Shown here piece by piece: positions 7,957 through 16,794 of a stretch of 44,692 nt of DNA. Each line of letters begins with the position of its first letter. Positions within the stretch are counted from its first letter, which is position 1. Origin of the DNA: Neptunicoccus sediminis (GTDB taxonomy: Bacteria; Pseudomonadota; Alphaproteobacteria; Rhodobacterales; Rhodobacteraceae); contig NZ_MDVX01000020.1 in NCBI RefSeq assembly GCF_001719615.1, positions 1-44,692 on the forward strand. Direction: 5' to 3'. Made by a program: the position numbers and the translations under genes. The notes beneath the pieces were generated by a model that worked only from the letters and a program-made list of their open reading frames with translations, searched no databases and was not told the DNA's origin.

Positions 7957-8535
7957 TCAGTTTTCGACTTCGTATTCCGGCTCGCTGCGCTGGTCTTCCC
8001 CTTCGGGGCGCGGTGGTCTGCCGATCACGTCCCGCAGTTCGTCCAGTTCGATAAAGTTATCGGCCTGACGGCGCAGATCGTCCGAGATCATCGGCGGCTG
8101 GCTGCGAATGGTGGAAACGACAGAAACCCGGACACCGTTGCGCTGCAGGGATTCAATCATCGGACGGTAATCGCCGTCGCCGGAAAACAACACAATGTGA
8201 TCCACATGCGGAGCCAGCTCCATCGCATCGACGCAAAGCTCGATGTCCATGTTGCCTTTCACCTTGCGGCGTCCCATGCTGTCGGTATATTCCTTGGCCG
8301 GTTTCGTCACCATGTTGAAACCGTTATAGTTCAGCCAGTCCACCAGCGGGCGGATCGGAGAGTATTCGTCACTTTCCAAAAGGGCTGTATAGTAGAATGC
8401 ACGCAGAAGCTTGCCCCGACGCATAAACTCCGATCTGAGAAGTTTGTAGTCGATGTCAAAGCCGAGGGCTTTGGCCGCTGCATAGAGATTTGAGCCGTCA
8501 ATGAACAATGCCAGACGCTCGTCGCGATAGAACAT
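7957..8535 (-). CDS. NYN domain protein (LabA/DUF88 family)
   Basis: 192 aa from ATG 8535, chosen because GGAAGGA lies six bases upstream; the longer frame to 8550 lacks a ribosome site. The NYN/PIN-like fold is shown by ALFIDGSNLYAAAKALG at the N-terminus, the acidic DIELCVDAM near 100, and VLFSGDGDYRPMIESLQRNG. These carry the Asp residues expected of a metal-dependent RNase. It is related to LabA/DUF88 proteins, thought to act in RNA processing or degradation. The C-terminal tail (RPPRPEGEDQRSEPEYEVEN) is acidic and probably disordered. It is divergent from folK and ends at a strong intrinsic terminator. The RNA target is unknown. Confidence 0.87.
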   Translation of the reverse strand: MFYRDERLALFIDGSNLYAAAKALGFDIDYKLLRSEFMRRGKLLRAFYYTALLESDEYSPIRPLVDWLNYNGFNMVTKPAKEYTDSMGRRKVKGNMDIELCVDAMELAPHVDHIVLFSGDGDYRPMIESLQRNGVRVSVVSTIRSQPPMISDDLRRQADNFIELDELRDVIGRPPRPEGEDQRSEPEYEVEN

Positions 8536-8558
8536 AATTGATCCTTCCAAAATGTCTA

Positions 8559-8605
8559 TTCAGCCGGCGCGGTGTCGGTTATTGGCGTGTTGTGATCCGG
8601 CTGAA
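8559..8605. repeat. 9-bp inverted repeat in the NYN/folK divergent promoter region
   Basis: TTCAGCCGG (8559-8567) and CCGGCTGAA (8597-8605) are perfect inverted repeats with 29 bases between them, in the 95-base region between the divergent NYN and folK genes. It could be a pair of half-sites or a transcript hairpin; nothing shows which. Confidence 0.45.
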
Positions 8606-8630
8606 ACTCCGCAGAAAATAGGTTCTAAAT

Positions 8631-9248
8631 TTGGTACTGCAACAACAAAATGCCCGAGAAGATCTTTCAAAGTGCTTAATTGCTTTGGGTTCGAACCTGT
8701 CAAACGAAATTGGCGCTTCAGTGAAAATAGTAGAAGCCGCAATTGGTGACTTGTCAAGTATCGGGCTATTTCCGGTTGAAACCAGCAGATTTTTTCGCAC
8801 GCCGGCTTTCCCCGCCGGCGCAGGTCCGGATTTTGTAAATGCGGTTGTTTATTGCGAGACTGCGCTCTCTGCCAGCACGGTACTGGAGGGACTACATAAG
8901 GTTGAGAAGCGCTTGGGCCGTACCCGTGAAAAACGCTGGGAAGCGCGGGTCATTGATCTGGATTTGATCGACTTTGACGGGCAGATTCTGCCCGATATTG
9001 CGACCTTTTCACAATGGCGCGATTTACCGAAAAAAATTCAGATGGAGCGCGCTCCGGAGCAAATTATCCTGCCACATCCCCGAATTCAGGACCGACTCTT
9101 CGTACTGATTCCCTTGCGCGATGTGGTGCCAAACTGGCGGCATCCGGTGTCAGGGGCCACGCTGGATCAGATGATCGGGGCATTTGATCCAGAGGAACAG
9201 GCGGAAATCGTGCCTTACGGCGACATCAGCGGTGCAGGGGTGGGGTAA
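8631..9248 (+). CDS. folK: 2-amino-4-hydroxy-6-hydroxymethyldihydropteridine diphosphokinase
   Basis: About 205 aa. HPPK transfers pyrophosphate from ATP to 6-hydroxymethyl-7,8-dihydropterin in folate synthesis. Signature segments are [12 protein letters not shown], the substrate region [22 protein letters not shown], the ATP-binding [18 protein letters not shown] with the metal-binding Asp pair, and [17 protein letters not shown] stretch of about 25 residues between the last two (residues ~125-145) is longer than in the E. coli enzyme. The start is uncertain: no in-frame ATG precedes LIALGSN, an in-frame stop lies at 8619, and TTG at 8631 is the first candidate but lacks a good ribosome site. 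It heads the folK-rpoZ-rsh block. Confidence 0.92.
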   Translation: MVLQQQNAREDLSKCLIALGSNLSNEIGASVKIVEAAIGDLSSIGLFPVETSRFFRTPAFPAGAGPDFVNAVVYCETALSASTVLEGLHKVEKRLGRTREKRWEARVIDLDLIDFDGQILPDIATFSQWRDLPKKIQMERAPEQIILPHPRIQDRLFVLIPLRDVVPNWRHPVSGATLDQMIGAFDPEEQAEIVPYGDISGAGVG

Positions 9249-9266
9249 ACTCCTGCCGCATGGCCC

Positions 9267-9295
9267 TTGCATTCCTGCCTGAAAGCGGCTATTTG
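9267..9295 (+). promoter_or_regulatory. Possible sigma-70-type promoter for rpoZ
   Basis: TTGCAT (9267-9272) and TATTTG (9290-9295) are separated by 17 bases and lie about 40 bases before the rpoZ ATG. The matches are partial, so this is a candidate only. Confidence 0.3.
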
Positions 9296-9334
9296 CGCAC
9301 TCTTGATATCCCCAAACCGCCGGAGTTTTCCAAT

Positions 9335-9685
9335 ATGGCACGTGTTACAGTTGAAGATTGCGTAGATAAAGTACCGAACCGTTTCGAGCTGGTTATGCTG
9401 GCTGCACATCGGGCGCGTGAGATTTCAACTGGTGCGGAAATCACCGTGCCGCGCGACAACGACAAAAACCCTGTGGTTGCCCTGCGCGAAATCGCTGAGG
9501 AAACACTAACCTCCGAGCAACTGCGCGAAGCGGCCATCGAAAGCTACCAGACCCAGATCGAGGTGGACGAGCCGGAAGAAGATCAAATGGCGCTGTTGAT
9601 GGGGACAGAACAGGACAAGCCGGATGATGATATGTCCGAAGAAAACCTGCTGCGTGCGCTTATGGAAGCGCAAGAAATGAAATAA
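9335..9685 (+). CDS. rpoZ: DNA-directed RNA polymerase omega subunit
   Basis: 116 aa from ATG 9335, with GGAG nine bases upstream; the open frame runs back to 9260 but the extra residues do not fit. Omega binds the beta' subunit, helps assemble RNA polymerase and forms part of a ppGpp site in proteobacteria. The sequence [20 protein letters not shown] and [12 protein letters not shown] with the following [10 protein letters not shown] is typical of the family. The acidic C-terminal half ([28 protein letters not shown]) is the usual alphaproteobacterial extension. It lies 6 nt before the ppGpp synthetase/hydrolase gene. Confidence 0.95.
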   Translation: MARVTVEDCVDKVPNRFELVMLAAHRAREISTGAEITVPRDNDKNPVVALREIAEETLTSEQLREAAIESYQTQIEVDEPEEDQMALLMGTEQDKPDDDMSEENLLRALMEAQEMK

Positions 9686-9691
9686 GGCTGA

Positions 9692-11845
9692 ATGGGGCCT
9701 TCTGTTCATACCAATTCTGAAATGGTCCCTGCCCAGGTTCTTGTGGATCTGGTCAGGACGTATAATCCGAACTGCAACGTGGAGCGCATCGAGGCGGCCT
9801 ATGAATATGGCAAGCTGATGCACACCGGGCAAATGCGTCATTCCGGCGAGCCCTATTTCACCCACCCGATTGCCGTTGCGATGATTCTGGCCGAACAACG
9901 GCTGGATGATGACACGATCATCACCGCCCTGTTGCATGACACGGTAGAAGACACAAAATCCACCTATCAGGCTGTTGAGAAACGCTTTGGCACCGAGGTT
10001 GCCCAACTGGTGGACGGCGTGACCAAGCTGACCAATCTGGAACTGTCGTCGAAAGACAACAAACAGGCCGAGAACTTTCGCAAGCTGCTGCTCGCCATGT
10101 CCAAGGATGTGCGGGTGATCCTTGTAAAGCTGAGCGACCGTCTGCACAACATGCGCACCATCCGCCATATGGTCGGCCCCAAGCAGGAACGCAAAGCCCG
10201 CGAAACAATGGAGATCTATGCGCCGTTAGCGGGACGTATGGGGATGCAGTGGATGCGAGAGGAACTGGAAGACCTGTCCTTCCGCGTTCTAAACCCCGAG
10301 GCACGCAATTCGATCATGCGCCGCTTCCTGACCCTGCGCAAGGAAACGGGTGATGTCACACCGCAGATCACGCAGGACATTCGCGATCTGTTGAAAAAGG
10401 CAGGGGTCGAGGCCACGGTTCTGGGGCGCGAAAAGAAACCCTATTCCATCTGGCGCAAGATGGAGGAGAAGAAAGAGGGTTTCTCGCGGCTGTCCGACAT
10501 CTTCGGCTTTCGGATCATCACCAAGACAGAAGACGATATTTATGCCGCGCTGGGGCTGGTACATCGCCGCTGGCGGGCTGTTCCGGGGCGCTTCAAGGAT
10601 TACGTCAGCCAGCCGAAATCAAACGGCTATCGCAGTATTCATACCACCGTGTCGGGACGCGATGGCAAGCGGGTGGAAATTCAGATTCGCACCCAGCAGA
10701 TGCACGAAGTGGCCGAGTCCGGCGTCGCGGCCCATTGGTCCTATCGCAACGGCGAGCGGGCCGAGAACCCCTTTGCCGTTGATCCGTTCAAATGGCTGGA
10801 AGAACTGACCGAGCATGTAGCCAACAACGACATGAACGAGGAATTCCTTGAACATGTAAAGCTGGATATGTTTGCGGATCAGGTGTTCTGTTTCACGCCC
10901 AAAGGGGATGTGATCAAACTGCCCCGCGGCGCGACACCGATTGACTTTGCTTATGCGATCCATACCCGCATCGGCTCTGCCTGTGTGGGGGCCAAGGTGG
11001 ACGGGCGGCGGGTGCCGCTCTGGACGCGGTTGCGCAACGGACAATCTGTAGAAATCACCACGGCCGAGGGGCAGCGCCCGCAATCCACCTGGATGGATAT
11101 TGCCGTAACGGGGCGGGCCAAATCCGCGATTCGCAAAGCCCTGCGCGAAGAACATCGCGACGGTTTTGTGCGGCTTGGACGGGAACTGGCGCGGGTTGCG
11201 CTGGAACGGGTTGGCAAGAAAGCCACAGATAAGGCGCTGGGCACTGCAGCGGCGCATATGGGCCTCGGGTCGGCGGAAGAACTGCTGGCCAAGATCGGCA
11301 GCGCCGAGATGACCGGAACCGATCTGGTCGGCGTGCTTTATCCCGAACTGGTGCGTGTGGATGATCCCGCACAGGAAGAACCTGCAGAACGGATCATCGG
11401 GCTTGAACCTGACCAGTTCGCCCAGACCAGCGCTTGCTGCCAACCCCTGCCGGGGGAGCGGATCGTCGGCATTGCCACACGGGGCAGCGGCGTGCTGGTG
11501 CACCGTATTGATTGCGAACGGCTTGTGGAGTACGAGGACGCACCGGAGCGCTGGATCGACCTGCGCTGGCTGGACGGTAAACGAATGGCCGATCAGAAAG
11601 CCACCATCGAGGTCACAATGGCCAATGATGCGGGGGTTCTGGGCCGTATTTGTACCCTGATCGGAGAGCATAACTCCAACATCTCAAATCTGGAATTCAC
11701 TGATCGTAAACAGGATTTTTACCGAATGACGATTGATATAGAGGTGCGTGATGTGGAACATTTGATCCACGTCCTCACAGCCGTGGAAGCTGATTCGGAC
11801 GTGGCGCAAGTGTTGCGCAAAAACCGAAATCACCAGACAGAGTGA
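9692..11845 (+). CDS. rsh: Bifunctional (p)ppGpp synthetase/hydrolase (Rsh/SpoT type)
   Basis: 717 aa, the normal length for a long RelA/SpoT homologue. The N-terminal HD hydrolase domain is intact: Arg49, His58 (FTHPIAVA) and His82-Asp83 in LLHDTVED, plus KLSDRLHNMRT. The synthetase domain follows (EKKPYSIWRKM, FGFRIITKTEDD, NGYRSIHTTV, VEIQIRTQQMHEVAE). RFKDY matches the bifunctional class rather than synthetase-only RelA. TGS (VFCFTPKGDVIKLPRGATPIDFAY cut here to its core KGDVIKLPRG), a zinc-finger-like region (TSACCQPLPGERIVG) and a C-terminal ACT domain (TMANDAGVLGRICTLIGEH) complete it. It is the stringent response enzyme, likely the only long Rsh. ATG 9692 has AAGG five bases before. 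Confidence 0.96.
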   Translation: MGPSVHTNSEMVPAQVLVDLVRTYNPNCNVERIEAAYEYGKLMHTGQMRHSGEPYFTHPIAVAMILAEQRLDDDTIITALLHDTVEDTKSTYQAVEKRFGTEVAQLVDGVTKLTNLELSSKDNKQAENFRKLLLAMSKDVRVILVKLSDRLHNMRTIRHMVGPKQERKARETMEIYAPLAGRMGMQWMREELEDLSFRVLNPEARNSIMRRFLTLRKETGDVTPQITQDIRDLLKKAGVEATVLGREKKPYSIWRKMEEKKEGFSRLSDIFGFRIITKTEDDIYAALGLVHRRWRAVPGRFKDYVSQPKSNGYRSIHTTVSGRDGKRVEIQIRTQQMHEVAESGVAAHWSYRNGERAENPFAVDPFKWLEELTEHVANNDMNEEFLEHVKLDMFADQVFCFTPKGDVIKLPRGATPIDFAYAIHTRIGSACVGAKVDGRRVPLWTRLRNGQSVEITTAEGQRPQSTWMDIAVTGRAKSAIRKALREEHRDGFVRLGRELARVALERVGKKATDKALGTAAAHMGLGSAEELLAKIGSAEMTGTDLVGVLYPELVRVDDPAQEEPAERIIGLEPDQFAQTSACCQPLPGERIVGIATRGSGVLVHRIDCERLVEYEDAPERWIDLRWLDGKRMADQKATIEVTMANDAGVLGRICTLIGEHNSNISNLEFTDRKQDFYRMTIDIEVRDVEHLIHVLTAVEADSDVAQVLRKNRNHQTE

Positions 11846-11864
11846 TCTGCGGGTTCTGGTGCCA

Positions 11865-11881
11865 TAGCGCCAAGGGCGCTA
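11865..11881 (+). repeat. Stem-loop between rsh and the DUF2062 gene
   Basis: TAGCGCC, loop AAG, GGCGCTA: a perfect 7-bp stem 20 bases after the rsh stop. There is no T-tract, so it is more likely an RNA-stability or attenuation element than a full terminator. Confidence 0.4.
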
Positions 11882-11914
11882 AGTGCAGTTCATTGTTACC
11901 AAAAGGCATCCCGG

Positions 11915-12550
11915 GTGTTCAAACGCAGAAATCAAAGGACGTGGCTGCAAACTATTGCAGAGTTCTTCTACCCCAAGTCGGGTTGGAAGCGCGCTTTTGG
12001 TTACGTAAAACACCGGATCAAGCGGCTGCCCGACACGCCCCATAAAATCGCGCTCGGAATAGCCTGCGGCGCCTTTGTCACCTTCACCCCGTTTTTCGGA
12101 CTGCATTTCTTTCTGGCAGCCGGACTGGCCTTTGTGCTGCGGGGGAATGTGCTGGCGGCATTGCTCGGGACATTCGTTGGCAACCCGATCACCTTTCCGT
12201 TTATTGCGGCCACCAGTTACCGGCTGGGGTTGTGGATGCTGGGGGAGGGCCATGAAGGTCGCGTCTGGCATCGGGTGAAACACGGCGTTGTTGAAACGTG
12301 GAGCACAATTCTTGATAACGCCAAAGCCCTGTTCGGGTATCCGCCAAGCCCGTGGCACGGGGTAACTTCGTTCTTTTACGATGTGTTCTGGCCCTATCTG
12401 GTGGGCGGGATTGTTCCGGGGTTGATCTGCGCTTTGGTTCTGTATTTTGTGTCCAAGCCGATGATCTCGGCCTATCAGCACCGACGCAAAGGTGCGTTGT
12501 TGAAGAAATTTCACGAACTGCGGGCCAAGCGCCAGCAGAAGGCGGATTAA
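11915..12550 (+). CDS. DUF2062 domain membrane protein
   Basis: 211 aa from GTG 11915. DUF2062 signature residues are seen in LGIACGAFVTFTPFFGLHFF, the following hydrophobic helix, and GTFVGNPITFPFIAATSY. Three or four membrane segments are expected, with the last near 160-185 (PYLVGGIVPGLICALVLYF), and a basic cytoplasmic tail. The family is an inner-membrane protein of unknown function, sometimes fused to glycosyltransferases. It sits between rsh and pdxJ, an order common in Rhodobacteraceae. I infer no specific role. Confidence 0.85.
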   Translation: MFKRRNQRTWLQTIAEFFYPKSGWKRAFGYVKHRIKRLPDTPHKIALGIACGAFVTFTPFFGLHFFLAAGLAFVLRGNVLAALLGTFVGNPITFPFIAATSYRLGLWMLGEGHEGRVWHRVKHGVVETWSTILDNAKALFGYPPSPWHGVTSFFYDVFWPYLVGGIVPGLICALVLYFVSKPMISAYQHRRKGALLKKFHELRAKRQQKAD

Positions 12551-12571
12551 GCAGACTGGAAGGAATGGCGG

Positions 12572-13324
12572 ATGGCGACGGGCAAATTGCGACTGGGTGT
12601 GAACATAGATCACGTGGCAACGGTTCGGAATGCGCGGGGGGGCGATACGCCTGATCCGCTGCGCGCGGCCCTTTTGGCGGAACAGGCCGGTGCGGACGGG
12701 ATCACCGCCCATCTGCGCGAAGACCGCCGCCATATAACAGATCCCGACATTGAGGCGCTTGTGGAGGGGCTGACTGTGCCGTTGAACTTTGAGATGGCCG
12801 CGACCGATGAAATGCAGACGATTGCCTTGCGCCACAAACCCCATGCGGTGTGCATCGTTCCCGAAAAGCGCGAGGAACGCACCACCGAGGGCGGACTGGA
12901 AGTGGCGCGGGAAGAAAACAAGCTTGCCCATTTCATCGCGCCCCTGCGGGAAGCGGGTTGTCGGGTCTCTATCTTTATCGCTGCCGACAGGCCCCAGATC
13001 GAAGCGGCGGCGCGGATCGGTGCGCCGGTCATCGAATTGCACACCGGGGCCTATTGCGATGCCCATGCCGAGGGGCGGTTTGACGAACGGGACGCGGAAT
13101 TTGCACGCCTGCGGGACATGGCAGCTTTTGCTGCCGATCTCGGGCTGGAGGTTCATGCGGGCCACGGGCTGACCTATGACACGGTGAAACCCATTGCCGC
13201 CCTGCCGGAAGTGCAGGAACTCAACATCGGTCACTTCCTGATCGGAGAGGCGATTTTTACCGGACTGGAAACCGCCATTCTGCGGATGCGCGTCCTGATG
13301 GACGAGGCACGTTCGGGCTTATGA
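12572..13324 (+). CDS. pdxJ: Pyridoxine 5'-phosphate synthase
   Basis: 250 aa, normal for PdxJ, a TIM-barrel enzyme that condenses 1-deoxyxylulose 5-phosphate with 3-amino-2-oxopropyl phosphate to form pyridoxine 5'-phosphate. Seen: [18 protein letters not shown], the catalytic region [12 protein letters not shown], the strand [27 protein letters not shown], and the phosphate-binding end [11 protein letters not shown] and [14 protein letters not shown]. The stop overlaps the acpS ATG by four bases (ATGA), so the two are translationally coupled. Confidence 0.96.
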   Translation: MATGKLRLGVNIDHVATVRNARGGDTPDPLRAALLAEQAGADGITAHLREDRRHITDPDIEALVEGLTVPLNFEMAATDEMQTIALRHKPHAVCIVPEKREERTTEGGLEVAREENKLAHFIAPLREAGCRVSIFIAADRPQIEAAARIGAPVIELHTGAYCDAHAEGRFDERDAEFARLRDMAAFAADLGLEVHAGHGLTYDTVKPIAALPEVQELNIGHFLIGEAIFTGLETAILRMRVLMDEARSGL

Positions 13325-13722
13325 TCCTCGGCATCGGAACCGATCTGGCCAACATCGACCGGATTGCCGGAACGCTGGAGCGTTTCGGGGACCGGTTTCG
13401 CAACCGCGTCTTTACCGAAGTCGAACAGATGAAGGCAGAGCGGCGCCGCGACACCGTTGGCACCTACGCCAAGCGCTGGGCCGCAAAAGAGGCCTGTTCC
13501 AAGGCGCTTGGCACCGGATTGCGGATGGGCATCGCGTGGAAGGATATGTCGGTGCGCAACATGCGGACCGGACAGCCGGTGATGGAACTGACCGGATGGG
13601 CGGCGAAACGGCTGGATGAACTGACACCGCCCGGCCACCGCGCAGTGGTGCATGTTTCGCTGACGGATGACCATCCGTGGGCCCAAGCCTTTGTGGTGAT
13701 AGAGGCTACACCAGTTGACTAA
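13321..13722 (+). CDS. acpS: Holo-[acyl-carrier-protein] synthase
   Basis: 133 aa. It transfers 4'-phosphopantetheine from CoA to the serine of acyl carrier protein, activating fatty acid synthesis. Metal ligands Asp8 ([13 protein letters not shown]) and Glu57 ([16 protein letters not shown]) are present, as is the start of helix 1 (FTEVE). The length and the end ([17 protein letters not shown]) are normal. Its ATG overlaps the pdxJ stop; lepB follows after 50 bases. Confidence 0.95.
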   Translation: MILGIGTDLANIDRIAGTLERFGDRFRNRVFTEVEQMKAERRRDTVGTYAKRWAAKEACSKALGTGLRMGIAWKDMSVRNMRTGQPVMELTGWAAKRLDELTPPGHRAVVHVSLTDDHPWAQAFVVIEATPVD

Positions 13723-13772
13723 ACCCCTTTGACAGGCCATGTAGCCAGCATATTTGAACACAGGCGGCAGCA

Positions 13773-14579
13773 ATGGCAGATAAAAGCGAAAAATCAGGCG
13801 GAATCGCAGAGACTTTCAAGACCATATTCTGGGCTTTGTTTCTGGCAGGCATAATCCGCACCATTCTGTTCCAACCGTTCTGGATTCCGTCAGGCTCCAT
13901 GAAGTCTACCCTGCTGATCGGGGATTTTCTCTTCGTGAACAAATTCACTTACGGCTATAGCTGGGCGTCCTGTCCCAGTATCCGCGGTTTCAATTTCTGT
14001 GGTTTTGCAAAGGATTGGGACGGACGGCTGTTCGGTGGAGAGCCGGAGCAGGGCGATATTATCGTATTCAAACACCCCGCCAGCGAAGCGGATTACATCA
14101 AGCGTCTGATCGGCCTGCCCGGTGACAAGGTGCAAGTGGTGAACGGTCAGGTGGTCCTCAACGGTGAGCCGGTTCCAATGGAGCCAGCGGGGACTTTCGT
14201 AGAGACCTATGATTCCCAAGGGCCAATGGGCAATCTGCCCGCCTGTGGCAACGGCGCTGTGGGAATCGGGGCGGAATGTGTGAAAGAACAGTTTGTGGAA
14301 ACCCTGCCCAATGGCGTGTCCCATCTGACCCTGAACATCGGGGATCGCGGCGGGGATAACACGCCGGTTTATACCGTACCCGAAGGGCATTATTTCTTTA
14401 TGGGCGACAACCGTGACAATTCCACCGACAGCCGCTTTCGCCAGCCCAATGGCGTTGGCTTTGTGCCGGCGTCTTATCTGATCGGCCGCGCCGACCGGGT
14501 GATGTTCTCATCGGCGGGCAGCTCCATTCTGGCCTTCTGGACATGGCGTGGTGATCGTTTCTTCAAGGCGCTCCAGTGA
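13773..14579 (+). CDS. lepB: Signal peptidase I
   Basis: 268 aa, an inner-membrane serine-lysine peptidase that removes signal peptides from exported proteins. One N-terminal membrane segment (about 17-34) precedes the nucleophile Ser42 in [10 protein letters not shown]. The general base is Lys110 in [12 protein letters not shown]. Box [15 protein letters not shown], is complete. Compared with E. coli there is a single anchor and two Cys pairs (67/76 and in [12 protein letters not shown]) that could form periplasmic disulfides. The stop overlaps the rnc GTG start. Confidence 0.95.
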   Translation: MADKSEKSGGIAETFKTIFWALFLAGIIRTILFQPFWIPSGSMKSTLLIGDFLFVNKFTYGYSWASCPSIRGFNFCGFAKDWDGRLFGGEPEQGDIIVFKHPASEADYIKRLIGLPGDKVQVVNGQVVLNGEPVPMEPAGTFVETYDSQGPMGNLPACGNGAVGIGAECVKEQFVETLPNGVSHLTLNIGDRGGDNTPVYTVPEGHYFFMGDNRDNSTDSRFRQPNGVGFVPASYLIGRADRVMFSSAGSSILAFWTWRGDRFFKALQ

Positions 14580-15265
14580 AGCTGGCAGCCGAACTTCGTG
14601 ACTTTAGTGCCCGTTTGGGGCATGATTTCGCAGACATCGAACTTTTGGTTCAGGCTGTGACCCATTCCTCGTTGTCCTCGGCCACGCGGCCGGACAACCA
14701 GCGGCTGGAATTTCTCGGGGACCGTGTGCTGGGTCTTGTGATCGCAGAGGCGCTGTCGGACCGTGATCCTACGGCGTCTGAGGGGCAAATGGCGCCGCGT
14801 TTCAATGCCTTGGTGCGTAAGGAGACCTGCGCGGATATTGCCCGCGAACTGGATCTGGGGTCGGCGCTGAAAATGGGGCGCTCCGAGATGATCTCGGGGG
14901 GGCGGCGCAAACAGGCTATTCTGGCGGATGCGATGGAGGCAATTCTTGCCGCTGTCTATCGTGATGCCGGTTTTGAGGTGGCCCGCGCCCTGATCCTGCG
15001 CCTGTGGGACAGCCGGATAGACGCGGCCAAGGAAGACGCGCGGGACGCCAAGACAACCTTGCAGGAATGGGCGCAGGCCCGTGGCATGAAGCCGCCGCAA
15101 TACGTAGAAGTGGGTCGCACCGGACCCGATCACGCGCCCAAATTCGAGATCGAGGCCCAGTTGGACAACGGGCTGCGCGGCCGGGGTGCCGCAGAAAGTA
15201 AACGCAATGCGCAACAGGCCGCCGCAAAGGCGGTTCTGGCGCAGTTGGAGAAACAGAATGACTGA
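14576..15265 (+). CDS. rnc: Ribonuclease III
   Basis: 229 aa from GTG 14576, overlapping the lepB stop by four bases. RNase III cuts double-stranded RNA in rRNA precursors and regulatory RNAs. The signature [18 protein letters not shown] holds the metal-binding acidic residues of the RNase III domain, and the second acidic set is in [14 protein letters not shown]. The C-terminal dsRNA-binding domain starts near residue 155 ([14 protein letters not shown]) and ends in [20 protein letters not shown]. The last eight bases overlap the start of era. Confidence 0.96.
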   Translation: MKLAAELRDFSARLGHDFADIELLVQAVTHSSLSSATRPDNQRLEFLGDRVLGLVIAEALSDRDPTASEGQMAPRFNALVRKETCADIARELDLGSALKMGRSEMISGGRRKQAILADAMEAILAAVYRDAGFEVARALILRLWDSRIDAAKEDARDAKTTLQEWAQARGMKPPQYVEVGRTGPDHAPKFEIEAQLDNGLRGRGAAESKRNAQQAAAKAVLAQLEKQND

Positions 15266-16172
15266 AACACGGGCCGGATTCGTGGCGCTGATCGGAGAGC
15301 CGAACGCGGGGAAATCCACGCTGATGAACCGGATTGTGGGGGCGAAAGTCTCTATTGTGACCCATAAGGTGCAAACCACACGGGCGCGTATTCGTGGCAT
15401 CGCCATCGAAGGCCAGAGCCAGATCGTCTTTGTCGATACACCGGGTTTGTTCCGCACACGGCGCAATCTGGACCGTGCGATGGTGGCCGCAGCCTGGGCC
15501 GGGGCAGGGGATGCGGATATTACCGTTCTTCTGGTTGAGGCCCATCGCGGCATGTCGCCGGGTGTTCGGATGATTCTGGAAGAGCTGGGCAATAAGGTTG
15601 GCAAGAACACCAAGGTTGCGCTTGCGATCAACAAGATCGACAAGGTGGAATCTGCGCGGCTGTTGGCTTTGACGCAAGAATTGTCCAACGCCTATCCTTT
15701 TGAAGAGGTCTTCATGATCTCGGCTGAAAAGGGCCACGGTGTTAAGGATCTGACAAAGTATCTGGCGGAAAACCTGCCAGAGGGCCCATGGCTCTACCCC
15801 GAAGACCAGATCGCGGATGTGCCCCTGCGCATGATCGCAGCAGAAACCACCCGCGAAAAGCTGATGCTGCGTCTGCATCAGGAACTGCCCTATTTTCTGA
15901 CGGTGGAAACCGAGAATTGGGAGCAGAAGAAAGACGGCTCTGTGCGGATTGATCAGGTGATCTATGTGACCCGAGAAGGCCACAAGGGGATCGCTGTCGG
16001 GCCGAAAGGAGAGACCATCAAGGCGGTTTCAATGGCCTCGCGGCAGGAGCTGAAGGAACTGGTTGGCGCCGAGGTGCATCTGTTCCTTCAGGTCAAGGTG
16101 CGTCCGCGCTGGGAAACCGAAGCAGAGCGGTTTACCGAAATGGGTCTGGATTTCAAAGACACGCGGGAGTGA
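15258..16172 (+). CDS. era: GTPase Era
   Basis: 304 aa from ATG 15258 with GGAG seven bases before; a longer frame back to 15186 lies inside rnc. Era binds 16S rRNA 3' ends and aids 30S assembly. GTPase motifs: G1 GEPNAGKS (13-20), G3 DTPGLF, G4 NKID, G5 SAEKG. The C-terminal KH domain includes [20 protein letters not shown] with the GxxG-like RNA-binding loop. Overlap with rnc and a 3-nt gap to the DUF1491 gene show a single transcription unit from lepB. Confidence 0.96.
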   Translation: MTETRAGFVALIGEPNAGKSTLMNRIVGAKVSIVTHKVQTTRARIRGIAIEGQSQIVFVDTPGLFRTRRNLDRAMVAAAWAGAGDADITVLLVEAHRGMSPGVRMILEELGNKVGKNTKVALAINKIDKVESARLLALTQELSNAYPFEEVFMISAEKGHGVKDLTKYLAENLPEGPWLYPEDQIADVPLRMIAAETTREKLMLRLHQELPYFLTVETENWEQKKDGSVRIDQVIYVTREGHKGIAVGPKGETIKAVSMASRQELKELVGAEVHLFLQVKVRPRWETEAERFTEMGLDFKDTRE

Positions 16173-16175
16173 ACC

Positions 16176-16505
16176 GTGGTCCGTGTGACCGCAGAGTTCT
16201 GGGTCAAAGCTTATCTGCGGCGTCTTGCGCTGGCGGATATTGCGGCGTTCGTCACCGCCCGCGGCGATGCCACAGCGGGGGCGGTTCTGATCAAACAGAC
16301 GCCGCTGGACGGCACGGCAACGCTGTATCAACGCTCTTATGATCTGGATGGCAACCGTGTCTGGGTCACATTGTCCGAAGGGGCAGAGCAGGACGTGGAT
16401 GACGCCGTGCGCCGCCAACGCTCCTTTGATCCTGATATTTGGGTAATAGAGGTCGAAGACCGCGCCGGACGGCATCTGCTGGATGAGGATGGCCTGCGGG
16501 AATAG
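16176..16505 (+). CDS. DUF1491 family protein
   Basis: 109 aa from GTG 16176, three bases after era. It matches DUF1491, a small soluble alphaproteobacterial family of unknown function: VTAEFWVKAYLRRLALADIA at the start, a central strand pair (AVLIKQTPLDG, TLYQRSYDLDG) and RRQRSFDPDIWVIEVED near the end. It is nearly always next to era, which suggests a link to ribosome assembly or simply operon conservation. In many relatives recO comes next; here it is replaced by an AT-rich spacer. Confidence 0.82.
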   Translation: MVRVTAEFWVKAYLRRLALADIAAFVTARGDATAGAVLIKQTPLDGTATLYQRSYDLDGNRVWVTLSEGAEQDVDDAVRRQRSFDPDIWVIEVEDRAGRHLLDEDGLRE

Positions 16506-16603
16506 GGCGGCGGTGCTGTGGGTGTCGCGGTGCCTGAACGGTTTTAATTTCTGAATATTTCAACACATTGGTATTGCTGGAGAAAAGTGATGACCCTGCA
16601 AAT

Positions 16604-16671
16604 ATGAAGCGTCTTATATGAAGCTTCATATAAGACGCGTGATGTATGACGCTTCATAAATGAAGCTTCGT
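16604..16671. repeat. AT-rich palindrome array upstream of ogt
   Basis: A perfect 30-bp palindrome spans 16609-16638, with left arm GCGTCTTATATGAAG and its exact complement to the right. Around it the ATGAAGC core recurs: ATGAAGCGTC at 16604-16613 pairs with GACGCTTCAT at 16648-16657, ATGAAGCTTCAT sits at 16618-16629, and ATGAAGCTTCGT at 16660-16671. So four related sites occur in 68 bases. The setting (289-base gap between DUF1491 and ogt, AT-rich, no gene) fits a multi-site operator; a folded RNA or a MITE remnant is also possible. Confidence 0.8.
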
Positions 16672-16794
16672 GACAGCAGGGTGATTGGGCAGGATCCGGC
16701 GGCGAACTGCACTTGGCGGAAACGTTTTTGGCAAAACCGGAGTCCGCCCACATCCCGCTTGCCAAACCCCTGCAAAGCGGGGAACACTGCCGCC

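Noticed and set aside
11879-13234. Long open frame (451 aa) on the minus strand
   Set aside because: It lies antisense to DUF2062 and pdxJ, has no ribosome site or recognisable domain, and is a shadow of GC-rich codon use.
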